NCBI GenBank assembly: GCA_001600055.1 | Contig: BCIV01000006.1 | Span: 434,001-498,000 of the forward strand | From: Filobasidium wieringae | Lineage: Eukaryota > Basidiomycota > Tremellomycetes > Filobasidiales > Filobasidiaceae | Reading direction: 5' to 3' | Length of the DNA stretch: 64,000 nucleotides | In this document: positions 33,647 to 45,103 of the stretch, piece by piece | How the letters are laid out: every line of letters begins with the position of its first letter | Numbering within the stretch: the first letter of the stretch is position 1 | Program-made: the position numbers and the translations under genes | Notes under the pieces: model-generated | Databases searched by the model: none | What the model was told of the DNA's origin: nothing | Seen by the model: only the letters and a program-made list of their open reading frames with translations

Positions 33647-36092
33647 ATGGCGACATATTCTACTTCTCTTAACACTTCTTCTCATCCCTATCCCCCACCC
33701 CGAGCTGACACCATCCCAGCGTCTCTCATGCCTGGCCAAACCCCTTCCGCTTATCCTGCTCAAGATCAAACACCTACCTTTTCCAGACCCTCTCCGACAG
33801 ACAAGACTCAGGCCGTCTTACCCCGCAGGAGTCCTAGTATGAGCGCCAGAGCTCAGAGGGAGATGATGCAACGGGAAACCTACTATGAAGAACGAGGAAT
33901 CGCTATGCCTGGTATTCCTCATTCCGGGCCTTCTGCTCCTGGAGACTCGCACTCTCAGGGTCATGGGCGAAAGCCGTCCTCAGAACAGAGGTCGGGTGGA
34001 AGGAACCACCCTCAAAGGCCAGATCGACCTCAGGACGATGCTCGGCTGTACAATATAGACTTGGAGAGACAGACTGGACGGTCTAGAATGGACCCATCTG
34101 ATGGGTTAATGTATCCATCGGATTCTTCCAACGGATCAAAGACCCGCTCCCCATCACCTGACACTAGCCGGCTTCATGTTCAGCAATCACGCCGTCTAGA
34201 TCAACCTGCTCATCTCTCACGTGGAGAATCGTTGGGCAGACGGATCAGTAAAAGGTTGTCGGTCCTTCCTTGGTCCGGACCCGCTCAGCAAGCTCCTTTG
34301 AGTATGGAAGACGAAAAGAGGTTGGAGGAAGAGAGATTGGAGAGGGAATTGGAGGAGAAGCAGCTGGATGAGGAGGAAAAGGAGATGTTGAAGAAAGGGC
34401 TCTTTAACTGGAGCGAGATGAAAAGCTGGAGGTTCTGGATCAGGAAGGAATGGTGGAGTGAGTTTACAATATTGAGACCGCTTATTACCCAGAAGATCCC
34501 TTTGAGCTGATCCGTTTCCTTGCTTAGAATGGTACCTCATTCTGATCATTTGTGGAGTTGTGGCCGCGCTGTTCACCATTTACCATGATCAAATCGTCGA
34601 CTGGTTAACTCCGTACGCGAAGAAGCTCAAAGAGTGGGTCTCAGCCAAATTGATTGCTCGACAACCGCGATTCTGAGCCTATCTGTCCGTTCCTTTGCTA
34701 GATTACCTGGAGGTTGGGCTATCCCGATTGGTCTCCTCTTCGTACTTTCATTCCCTCCTCTCTTTGGGGCAGAGGTCGTTTGTTTGCTATGCGGTCTTGT
34801 CTGGGGTCTATGGATTGGTTTTGCGATTGTGGCAGCTGGCACGTTCTTAGGAGAGGTAAGTAGAATGCTGTCTGCTCCTCTTATCAAGACCGGTCTCCTC
34901 ATCCCTTGCTTTCGCTTTCAGATGGGGAACTTCTTCGCTTTCAAGTACACCTTGAGGGGAACCGCCGAGAAACTTGAGAGGAAGAATATGACTTATGCTC
35001 TGATGGCACACGTCATCAGGGAAGGGGGCTTCAAAGTCGCCATGATTGGTTAGTGTGCCCATTTTCCATCTACCAGTCATATTCGAACTGACGGTGATCC
35101 ACCTGCTATAGCTCGATTTAGTGCCATTCCTGGTCATTTCTTGACGGCAATCTTCAGTACTTGTGGAATGAGCGTGATTTCCTTCACAATCGGTACTATT
35201 CTGAGTTTGCCCAAGCAGTGAGTCTCGTCTCAAGGAAGACTTTCTTGAACTTGGCACTGACGACTTGATTTATATCACAGGCTTGCCATCGTCTATCTGG
35301 GAGTCGCTCTAGGTTCATCCAACAAAGACAACAAGACCGATAAGATAGTGTCTTACGTCGTTCTAGGAGTCACCGCCTTAGTCACCGTTGGCGCTATGTG
35401 GTACATCTATAGGCAGATGAATAATGCCAAATTGACCGTCTGGCGTGCTCGAAGGTGGAGTACCCGAAACGCTCATGGGATTCCTATTTCTGATGATGTA
35501 TCCTTACCATAGAGCTGCACTCGCTAACAAAGGAGTCGACCTATCTACCTTGCCCAAGGAACCGATAGACAAAGACAGGCCTATCAGCCGACCCATTCTT
35601 CTCACCAAGACATCGCTGGATGAGAGCGCAGATCCTATTCTGCCTGGAGCGCAAGGCCCAGCTTATGTTGAGCCTTTCGACAATACCGGATACAATTATG
35701 GTACCGGCCCCTCTCGATCGACACTCAACATCAACACCACACCAGATATGAGAGAAGTCGATATGGCGTCTTTCCCTATGCAACGAATGGCATCCCGCAA
35801 CGGGTCACAAAATTACTTCCCGGAGCCAAAACCTCACTCGACAATTAACCGACAGCCTTCTGCCATATCAACATACACGGTAGCATCTCTCCCGCCAGGT
35901 TACCTGGATCCGCCACCGACCCAGTTTCCAGAACCAAAACCCGCCACTAAGTATGCTCCAATGCGCCGCCAGGACACAGGCGTCAGTTCTCGATCGAGCG
36001 AGGACTCGAATGCGAATCAACCCGTAGGTGGCCGTCCATCTCGACACGGCAGAGGGGCTTCTCTAGCCGATCGAGGTGTATCCAGGATCTGA
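33647..36092 (+). CDS. TVP38: Tvp38/TMEM64-family (SNARE-associated/DedA-like) membrane protein
   Basis: Seven exons: 33647-34457, 34528-34633, 34702-34855, 34922-35048, 35112-35217, 35281-35454, 35513-36092; 2058 nt, 685 residues. A long Ser/Pro-rich cytoplasmic N-terminus ends in a Glu/Lys helix (about 230-260). A membrane segment follows at about 275-290, then the VTT/SNARE-associated core: LPGGWAIPIGLLFVLSFPPLFG, GTFLGEMGNFFAFKYTL, FKVAMIARFSAIPGHFLTAIF (the family's conserved RFS/AIPG element) and LPKQLAIVYLGVALG, then a last membrane segment and a disordered tail. Yeast Tvp38 is a Golgi protein; DedA/VTT relatives are lipid scramblases. Both ends are much longer than in yeast Tvp38 (about 340 residues), as often seen in basidiomycetes. 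Confidence 0.85.
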
Positions 36093-36522
36093 ACAACGAT
36101 CAAATAGTTATACCCATTCCGTTGCCCATGTAGAATCGTTATACCCCAACTGTATATCATGTGTATCAAGCGAATTTCGCATGGAGAGCGTTACGTTTTA
36201 TGCGTTGTCGCGAAAGCTGCAGTATCTCGTTCGAGGAACTGGCCATTTGGCATTTGGCATTTGGGAACCGACAAAGGTCTATTTCTCAGTCGCAGCTATA
36301 GCCAACACCATTACAAACGAGCTTTGTGGTTCTACTCGCCCGGACAGGTCCCAACCGGCCCCTAATCCCAGTCGACTACGATAATCAAGATTTTCCTCCT
36401 GAAGCTGCCATATCGGTAGACATTATCAAACAGGTGATTGCACGACGCATCAACTAGCTCTGGCTTACAGCTCATAGCTCAGAAAATGACAGAATAGAAA
36501 AGCTGAGGCAGAAGACGGTAAT
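36093..36522. other. Spacer between TVP38 and BUR1-like gene
   Basis: 430 bp. A tandem CATTTGG (three copies) lies at about 36244-36264. The plus-strand frames here have no supported coding content; promoter of the kinase gene. Confidence 0.35.
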
Positions 36523-39500
36523 ATGGGCTTGGAATACAATAATTACTCGTCGACTGGGACGTCTAACGGGTTCGAAAGACCCTTGAAACCCTCGGCGGAA
36601 CGAGCTTCTGTCTCCTTGACTATAAAAGGGACTGCTTCACATTCAATGCCGGCTCCTCTTTCCATCGGAAGCACTTCAGCCCTTAGTTTGAGTAATTCAA
36701 ACCCTGCATCGTCACACAAACCGACTAGCAATTTCGACCAACGTCGAGCGAGCACAATTTCAGTACAATCGTTTTCCCCTCGGTCTCCAAGAGCTGAGCA
36801 TGTTCGACCGTCCAAGCCCGTATACGACCCTTCGACGCCGCCTACACCATCCACTTCCTCTGAAGATGGGGCTGTTTCTCGCTCAGCTCGTTCAAACGTA
36901 GTATTCATGAAATCTCCTGCGGAAAGTATGAGACCTGCTTCGCCGAAAGCTTCCTCTCACAAAACTCGGGATGACACTCACAGTAGGAAACGCGAATCGC
37001 ATGGTAAAACAGATAGGAATGAGAAGAGTAGAAGATACGAGGAAGACGACCGGGAAGACTCGCACCGTCGTTTCCGGCGCGCATCCGATACCAGAAAAGA
37101 TGAGCACGAACATCGCAAGTCCGGATCAGAGCGCAGTTCAAAGAGGAAGGACCATCACAGCACTCGTACCAGTGAAGACGATAGTTTACAGTACCAGAGA
37201 GCTTCACAGAGAAGTAAACCTGGAAGGTCCCGAAGATATAGCAGCACAAGCCAAAGTGATGAGGAAGCTGGATCTCAAAAGAAGAGCAAAGAGAAGAGAG
37301 CTAGGAGGATGTCATCTGATGATGACCGTCCAAAAATCCGTTCTTCGAAGCGAATGAGTGAAGATGGAGATTATGAGAGTGGCTCAGGATACAAAAGCAG
37401 AAGAAGGAATCGTGAAGACGCATTGGACTACGGAGAATACGATGACACGGGACGAAGCAGGGATGATCGGCATGATCGTTATCGCAGCCCCGATAGAGAT
37501 GGTTTGAAGGGAGACAGAAGGCATCGAGATGACAGGTATCACGACAGATACGATGGTTATCGCGACGGATATCGGGACGGCCGCTATGACAGAGACACGC
37601 GAAGCCATAGAAACCCTTATCAGTCTGGTGACTATGACAGACATTACGGAACAGGTAGAAACGATTACGATCAGGAATCAGACCGTGAGGCCTCATATAG
37701 ACCGCGTGACGATTATGACCGTGTAGTCAGACGAGATGGCTCGCGAGATAGGCACGAAGGCAGAGATTCTAGCCGCTATCTGTCGCGAAGAGAATCACCG
37801 GAAAGGAACGGCGAATCCTCTCGCCCCCGCTCTTCCTCATTCAGACAGCATAAATTGAGCTACGAAGGAACGCCAGCCCCTCCTCCAGGCCTGTCCGAGT
37901 TGCCTCCACCTCCTCCCCTGTCCCCTCGGAAGAGGAAATCCTCGCGGGATCTCGAATCTGGCACCCTTGATGAAGACAAAGATGGTAGACAGGCCAAAAG
38001 ACCAAAGCTAGCACGGCAGCAGGCATCGATAGCACCTCCAGCTTCACCGCCGCCACCGTCGCCTCCTACATTGACTGCGCTGGCTGGTCCTGTTGCTGAT
38101 GGCGCGGTCGCGCCCAATCCGAAAGAACACGAAGTACCAACTCCTCCGTTTGCTACTACTCCGGCTGCTTCAGCTAGAGCCAGGGACGACGAAGGCAGGC
38201 AGGAAAGACAGCGCAAGCGAAGTATCTTTCCCGATCGCTCTCGCATTGGCAATCTCGGTCAGGGGAAGACTCTCGATCTCGATCGTGAACGTCGTGTATA
38301 TAGCAAGACCTTTGTTGGACTTGGTAGGCTACAAGGATATATGGTATCGAAGACGGGAGACGGAGCTCTTGGAAGAGGAACCTTTGGGTACGCAACTAGC
38401 TTCAGTCTCACCTCTGATCGTCTTTGACTCACCTCTCGTTTCTCCGCATTTAGCACTGTAACAAAAGCTACAAGGTTGTTCGATGGAACGCTTGTTGCTT
38501 TGAAAATGTTGCAAAACCCTCAACAACCGCAACAGCGGCCCAATTCTCCTAAGAAGGATGGGGTCAGTCGCACAGCCTTATATTCAAAGTGACTGACTCT
38601 GATCCTAGCCTCCACTACCCTTTTCAGATGTTGAGTACTACAGCACGGGAAATCAAGAATTTGAAGCTTCTCAATCACGAAAACATCGTGCCACTGCTGG
38701 AAATGATCATTGACCGAGCTTCAGGTGGGTTGCCGGACAGATCAAAAAGCCTGGACAGCTGGTTTATCAATATCCGTCTAATCACTCACAGATGATCCAG
38801 ACCCTAAAACTTTCTTGGTGTTCCCCTATATGGAACATGACCTATGTGGCTATATCCATTCCACCGAATCAACGTTGACCATCCAGAACTTGAAGATCTT
38901 CGCTGCGCAGATGCTTGATGGTCTAGCTGAAATGCATCGGGTAAGACCCCAACCTAGTTCATTCGTAGAACCCAGCTTACGGTTCTGAGGATCGTTCCAG
39001 AACAAGATCGTTCACCGTGATTTGAAGACTGCAAACATCTTGATCAACAACAAGGGACTGCTGCAGATAGCCGATTTCGGTCTTTCCCGGTCACTCGTCG
39101 AGGACAAGCCTCTATTTTCACCTGATGATGCTCACTATACCAACATGGTCGTCACTCGGTGGTATCGAGCTCCTGAATTATTGATGGGAGAAACCATGTA
39201 TGGGCCTGAGGTGGACATGTGGAGTATTGGGTAAGTCTCCTGTCTGTTTGCGCCCGACTTCCTGGCTCATTGTGAGAGGTGCCATAGATGTATACTTGGT
39301 GAAATGTTCACTCGAAAGGTGTTCATCATGGGCAAATCCAACTCTCATCAGCTGATGCGAATCTTTCATCTGGTTGGGCTTCCCAAACCGAAGGAATGGA
39401 CTCGGTTCGACCAGGTTCTGCAATACAATGACGTACAAGAGGACGACCCTAATCTCCCAAACAAATCGGTCCCAGTGCAGCAAATCACCAACGTCGCTGC

Positions 39501-40402
39501 TAATTCGTTCAATTCCCAGTATAATTCCGACGTTTCCACATGGAACGGGTATGTAGCGACGGTATGATCTTGTCGGTTTCAAGGCTGACCCAGTCGGCCT
39601 TGCAGATTTGCATCTCAACGAGACCTAGTCTCGCTTATCCGATCATTACTGAGCCTTTCCCCCTCAAAACGTCCTAGTGCGATTGATGCTCGTGCCAACC
39701 CGTTCTTCCACACGTCACAAACCCTATCACGTGAACTGTGAGACCAGCCACCTTTTCGTCCTAAATGACGAGCCAACTCACGCCTTTTATCGATATAGCA
39801 TTGCTCCTTTGAAGCAAGACTGCCGGGAGAGTGGTAGCGGGGCTCGTAATGCCATGAGCAGGCAGATCAGGGATGACCTTTCGGAAGACCCTTTCCACTT
39901 GAAACCAGGCGCAGTTCCTCCTGCGTATAACGTCATAGCCGCCCAAAACTACCAAGCTATGGCGAACAACGTACAGGCCACTGCAGTTGCCAATGCTGCA
40001 ATGTATAGTGCTGGAGCTATGATGGGAGGCATGATGAATTCGGCGATGATGGCATCTCAGCCACAACAACCGATGATGAACAACAACAATAACGGTATGA
40101 TCATGGCTCCATCCAGGCCGTTGCCCGGTAGTAACCGTTTCGATTCGTCGTCGAATCATTCGACCCCTCGGCCACCTCATTCTTTCAATCCACCAAGAGC
40201 ACCGGGTCAACAAGGACTGCCATACTCTAACGGGAACGTGTCGAACCAGTACGGGAATATGGGTCAGCCAGCTTATAACCAGCCTCCCCCTCGACCAGCC
40301 TTTACCGCGCCTACCAGACCTTTGCCAGGTGCAACGGGCCTACCCGGTCGGCCTATGCACGCCGCTCCAGTAGCTAGATTACCAGGAACCAGAAGACCTT
40401 GA
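36523..40402 (+). CDS. BUR1: CDK9/Bur1-like cyclin-dependent kinase with long RD/RS-rich N-terminus
   Basis: Eight exons: 36523-38387, 38454-38562, 38628-38724, 38792-38940, 39001-39230, 39288-39548, 39606-39737, about 39838-40402; 3408 nt, about 1135 residues. Residues 1-600 are disordered, first Ser/Pro-rich, then full of Arg/Asp/Ser dipeptides as in CDK12 or SR-related proteins. The kinase domain (about 607-945) has [18 protein letters not shown], the PSTAIRE-equivalent [25 protein letters not shown] and the T-loop [27 protein letters not shown] fits Bur1/CDK9 better than Ctk1 (VITLWYRPPEL). The C-terminus is Asn/Gln/Pro/Met-rich. Role: phosphorylation of Pol II CTD and Spt5 during elongation. 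The last intron's acceptor is ambiguous (several in-frame AGs between 39827 and 39860). The RD-rich N-terminus resembles CDK12, so Ctk1 identity cannot be fully excluded. Confidence 0.75.
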
Positions 40403-41030
40403 TTATGTAATAGCGGGAGCGTAGTATTTCCATGCGCTTCAACATCATGTTCTGCTATCCAGCATCCTACCGTCGTGCTGTTTCTAGATGTGAGCGAGCT
40501 TGCACCTCTAGCCGGAAATAGGGGTAGGCTGAGTCGGGCCAAGACTTGGCTTGCTTGTGAGAGCTTACATGGTCGCTAGTGGTAGCTGAGGCTTCCAGGC
40601 AGCAAGGATGATACATCCTTGTACTCTTCAAGTATCCTGGTATTACAAATATGGCTTAGTGCAGAGTGCCATCGATCTAAGTGGAATCGATCAGCTCGCT
40701 TAAATTGTTTGTAATACAGCGGAACCAAAATGTGGTCAAGCTCTGATCGATATATATACAGACAACAATCAACAATCGACACTTTGCCCTTCTCTCGCCT
40801 CTCACTTCACTTCACCCTGCCTTACTTTGCCTCACATCCCACATCCCTCTCTTCAAATCTAACCATCATCTTCACATATCCGCGACATCTTCACTCATCT
40901 CTTGTCCCCTGAGTCACAATCCATCACTAGATAAACTACCCATCAGCTGACGAGACTGGATCTTAACAAGCATCTAAACAGCAGACATACAACCATCTTC
41001 AAACGGAATAACCTCTCTACCTGATTTATC
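40403..41030. promoter_or_regulatory. Promoter and leader of GH5 gene with TATATATA
   Basis: The 3' flank of the kinase gene, then a TATATATA at 40751-40758, followed by a 270-nt C/T/A-rich leader with almost no G. This is the typical layout of a strongly expressed fungal gene. No coding exon seen. Confidence 0.45.
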
Positions 41031-43444
41031 ATGCTTCTCAATCTCGACACCGTTCTCGCTTCCCTGAACCTTGTCTCTTCTGTTAACAAGCCCTTTACGT
41101 TGGGCGGACGGCTTAGTGGCTTATCCAATCCCTTGGGCTCTACCGAAAGCAGCTTGATGCCTTTCTTCGGAATTTCTGTTACTCCTGACGGCTTTCAAAC
41201 TGCAGCTAACGGAACGTCTACCAACTCGACCGTCGGCATTGATCAACCTCAGGCCGACTTGCTGGCAAGTCTGATCGAAGCCACCCAGTCCGGATCGCTC
41301 AACGACACATCTCTCCTCCAAGCATTGAACCGTACTTTACAAACCTTCAACTCTTCTTTGCCTGCAAACATCACAGCTACGGACCTCTCCGCTGTCCTGA
41401 CCGCTCTGATCTCGGGGACGTTCGCGGCTTCTGGTGTCGATTGCGGCAATATCCCTGACTACTACGCACCTGATGTTGTCGTAGAGCCCTTCGCTCCGTA
41501 TGATGCTGCCAAGGCACTCATCTTCCGCTATCGTCAACAACAATCGGTCAACCTAGGTTCCTGGTTCGTTCACGAAGCATGGATGAACCCAGGCATGGCT
41601 GCCTGCTCTAGTGGACTCCAGCAAAGCGAGTTGGATATCGCCTGGGGCTGGGGAGGGTTCGATAAGGCTAAGATGGTGTTGGAGAAGCATTGGGATACAT
41701 GGATCACCGAGGATGACTTTGCATACCTCGCCTCGATCGGTAAGTCTTTGATCTCGATTGAGAAGCCCTAACTTTTTCATGTCAGATGGCTTTGCTATGA
41801 TATATGCTGATGACAGCCCCTATTCTAGGCATTAACACGGTTCGCATTCCTATCGGCTACTGGACCCTAGGCCCCGACTTCACTCAGGGCACCGATTTCG
41901 AACCCGTCGGTGCGACGGTCTACTCAAACTCTTACCCGAGGCTCCTTCGTGCTATTAAGTGGGCTGAGAAATATGATCTGGGAGTACTCGTTGATATGCA
42001 TGGAGCGGTCGGTGGACAGAATCGTGAAACCCATTCAGGTGTTTCAGGAGGGACTTTGGGTCTCTTCAAGGATCCTTACAACATGGAGAAGACTATCGTT
42101 GCTCTCGAATACTTGACCAAGCAATTGATTAACGTCAACAATATCGTCGGCATCGAGATCCTCAACGAGCCAGTTGACGACCCAGGTCTCATCCCCTTTT
42201 ACGAGCACGCCCTGGACCGTTTAAGATCGCTCTCTCCCGAAGCTGGAATGTTCCCATTCTACTATCATAATGCCTTCAATACTACCAAGTACAGCGCTTG
42301 GCAAGCGCCTCGTACGGATTTCCTTGTCCAGGACGAGCATTCATACTTCCTTTTCGATGAGGCGAACAAGGCCAAATCGATGGCGCAATTGGACACGGAA
42401 ATCAAACAAACATCCGGATCTCTTTCTCAGCTTTATATCAACTCGGCCAATTCTGTACGCAGGAATATGGTCATTGACGAATGGTCTTGTGGTCTGAGCG
42501 ACAACGCCTTGATGGGTGTTCAGGATCAAGAAGCCGCACGACGAGCTTTCTGTACCGGTCAGATGCAGACATACGCCAATGCTACCGCTGGGTATGCTTT
42601 CTGGGCCTACAAGACCGAGTACTGCGAGGGAGATCCCAACTGGTGCTTCCGTGGACGAGTCGGGGTCTCCCTCCCCGCTACCTTCTACTCGTACCCAAAC
42701 GGGTCTGCTTTGACAAACAGCAGTATGATAAACTCGGCTAGCTCGGACAATTCCAGTGAAGTGTCATTTTTCTCTATTGGTTCTGACTTTGCCTCGATGA
42801 CCGGATTGAGTGAAGCGGACTCGGCCATGCTCTTACTCGCCACTTCCACATCAGCAGATGCTGTGAACTTCGCGATGATAAATGAGATTCTGGCTACTAC
42901 AGACTTCGACATGGAGTTCTTCCCCGAGATCTTCCGGACCAATGGGACTTTCTCGAATAACCCTGCCCCGATTGTGTCTAATCCTCCAAACATCTCTTCT
43001 CCGGCAGAAAAGTCGACCGAAGCGGTGGCCACTTTGCCAGCGCAGGTCATACCCCCTTCTGCTGCTTACCTAGTCAATCCTCCCCCTGACATGAAAGGGT
43101 TCTACCAGCACAAAACCAGTCGTCGACATCGATTCGAGCGATTGAACCGGAACAGACATCTCAATACGCGAGCGGAGTCTGCGGCTGCCTCTCCTGAACT
43201 GTCTCCAACAGAAGCTGCTTTGGCTCGAGGTTACGCAGACGGTGTCAAGGCAGCCAAATCCTTTGCGCTGTTCCATGGGTCCAGGCTTGGATTCACTGGG
43301 CAGTTCATTCAGGACGCCCTCAACGGGAACAAGAATATCGATGGAGATGAGGCAAAGCAGGCCTATCAGGGTGGATTCATGACTGGCCTGGCCGAGGGAG
43401 AAGCCAGCGTGCTGAGCGGATTGGCAAATGGGACGAGCAGCTGA
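41031..43444 (+). CDS. Glycoside hydrolase family 5 exo-beta-1,3-glucanase (Exg-like)
   Basis: Two exons, 41031-41739 and 41829-43444; 2325 nt, 774 residues. The catalytic domain begins at SVNLGSWFVHEAWMNP (the Exg1-type GVNLGGW motif), then INTVRIPIGYW, VLVDMHGAVGGQN, the general acid in EILNEP (E350), QDEHSYF, and the nucleophile in NMVIDEWSCG (E454). It should cleave beta-1,3-glucan of the cell wall. Unlike yeast Exg1 there is a 170-residue N-terminal extension without a classical signal peptide or membrane segment. There is also a 200-residue C-terminal extension ending in a Gly/Ala repeat-like region (RGYADGVKAAKSFALFHGSR then AYQGGFMTGLAEGEAS). Secretion is therefore not obvious from the sequence; an unannotated upstream exon encoding a signal would resolve this. 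Confidence 0.85.
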
Positions 43445-43580
43445 GATAGAGTTGTGGTATTGCTGTAGCGAACGCTTATAATATACCAGTATACCCGTTG
43501 TGTTTTCCACCAGATGTAATAAACGTATGAGTCTATTTCGTGTAGTTTGGCAGTTTGGCGCGTTGATGACCGCAAACCGC

Positions 43581-43585
43581 AAAAA
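43581..43585 (-). terminator. Pol III terminator of tRNA-Leu
   Basis: On the minus strand the tRNA is followed after three further bases by CTTTTT, a run of five T on the non-template strand, the standard Pol III stop. Confidence 0.65.
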
Positions 43586-43589
43586 GAAA

Positions 43590-43682
43590 TGCAAATGGCA
43601 GGGTTCGAACCTGCGAGGCTTTTAACCATCGGATAACTTAAGAACTTAAGGCCGACCCGGTGGACCACTGCGGCACATTTGC
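43590..43682 (-). tRNA. tRNA-Leu(UAA) with a short anticodon-loop intron
   Basis: On the minus strand a perfect 7-bp acceptor stem (GCAAATG/CATTTGC) ends with discriminator A, as expected for tRNA-Leu. The D arm CCG/CGG carries AGTGG (A box), and the T arm is GCAGG-TTCGAAC-CCTGC (B box). A four-pair variable arm (GGTT/AGCC) marks a class II tRNA. The anticodon loop reads CTTAAG, giving anticodon UAA. An intron of about 10 nt after position 37 repeats CTTAAG, which can pair with the anticodon loop as in classic pre-tRNA-Leu. The one weak point is a mismatch at the base of the anticodon stem. Confidence 0.8.
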
Positions 43683-44057
43683 CAGCTTGTTTGGCCGCTC
43701 AATTTTTTTAATATATCATGAGCAATCAACCGTAATGCTGAATGAATTCTCACAATCTTTCTGTTTTGCCTTCTGCTTCTATCGAATGTATGTAGTCTCC
43801 GATATCCGGTATTTACATCACTTACAAAGGTCAAACCCCTGTACGAGCGCTTGTCATCCATCTTGAACCAGATCCCTTCCCGTAGCTTTCAGATGATTAT
43901 CAGAGGCGATTAATTGCAGTTCGCGACTCGAGCGGATATGGAGTGGACAGGCCATGATCAGTTTACATGTCTATAACCTGTGCTTCCCAACACCCCCTAC
44001 AGTTCCGAAATTTCCGTAACGATCAGTTGACGCTAAATCGACTGACAACCTTTAAGC
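43683..44057. other. Spacer between tRNA-Leu and ABZ2 stop
   Basis: 375 bp: tRNA upstream flank and the 3' UTR of the lyase gene. An A/T-rich patch (TTTTTTTAATATAT) at about 43703-43716 lies about 20 bp upstream of the tRNA and could help place TFIIIB. Nothing else seen. Confidence 0.35.
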
Positions 44058-45059
44058 TTACCGAAGCCCATTCATTCCGATCATCCTTCTACCTTCTTTC
44101 GCCCATCGTCTGAGGTCTCGGACACGCACGATTCCTTCACGCAAGATGCCACTCTTGAGCAGTTCCTCGCGCATCAGCCCAGGTAGGAAGGGCGCGAGAG
44201 CGCACTCCTCCGGAGTAATCCATTCCGGCCCAGCTGAAGCATCAGGTACATGTATCGCGATATTTGCGAAGGAAGTTTCTGTAACGAGATCTTCTTCCAT
44301 AGAACTCGCTCGTAGATCCGTCCAGTGCAGTATGGTATCAAAAGGTTGAGGTTTTCCGAGCGACTCCGCCGTTTGTTCTATCGTACAACTCGATCATCAG
44401 TAAGGGTAACAGATCTTCCCGCAATCAGACTCACGCGTCCGTTTGAGTGCGTCGGTATACATTTTACGCTCGGTCGTTTTGATTCTGTACAAACTTTCTG
44501 GAACATTACCCGGGTGCGTACTTTCTGGATCCAAAGCAATCTTCACGGGAAAGTGTCCTGTAATCTCAGGATATCGACGGAACCTCGCTGTTTAAGGTGG
44601 TCGGCTGTCAAAAGCTGCGCGTTTTACTATGTCAGCAGGGATCTTACGGCTTCTAATTGGCATAGGAACTCCTTGTATAGAAACTCTCTGATCGGGAGAG
44701 TAAAGTACCCGTAACTACGCTCACAGGCAGTCAGGGATGATCTGCCGAGATCTCAACGGGACGATAGGACTCACGCGATAATCGCCTGGTTCAAGGGTTG
44801 ACATGAACGATGTCACCTGAAATGCGACTTCTTTCCTTGCGACATCCCTCTTGCGTTCCATCTCACCAATTGTTCTACCATTCGTGAATCCTAAATAATC
44901 AAATGCACGACTGATGCGATCCATATGTAACTCGAATAGAGGAATGTCATGGTGACTTGGAGCTCGACCGGTATGAGTGAAGCGCATAGTAGTCAAGAAT
45001 CCAAACTTTTCATCTCTTAGAACGGATAGGGGTATAAGAAAGGAACGACCTGTGGTCAT
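44058..45059 (-). CDS. ABZ2: 4-amino-4-deoxychorismate lyase (PLP fold type IV)
   Basis: Four exons on the minus strand: 45059-44775, 44714-44648, 44557-44435, 44377-44058; 795 nt, 264 residues. It matches class IV aminotransferases: FGFLTTMRFT near the N-terminus, FELHMDRISRAFDYLG, LRVLYSPDQRVSIQG, YRIKTTERKMYTDALKR with the PLP-binding Lys, EEDLVTETSFANIAI (PLP phosphate loop) and a C-terminal MIGMNGLR. The closest match in pattern is fungal Abz2, which releases pyruvate to make p-aminobenzoate for folate; a D-amino-acid or branched-chain aminotransferase is less likely. The start ATG lies only 44 nt after the stop of the DcpS-MBL-TPK chain on the same strand, so its promoter must be within or overlap that gene. 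The frame stays open 84 codons upstream of the ATG, so a longer start cannot be excluded. Confidence 0.75.
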
Positions 45060-45103
45060 ACAACGAGTAAGACAACAGCGTGGTGTGATGTATAGAGATC
45101 CTG

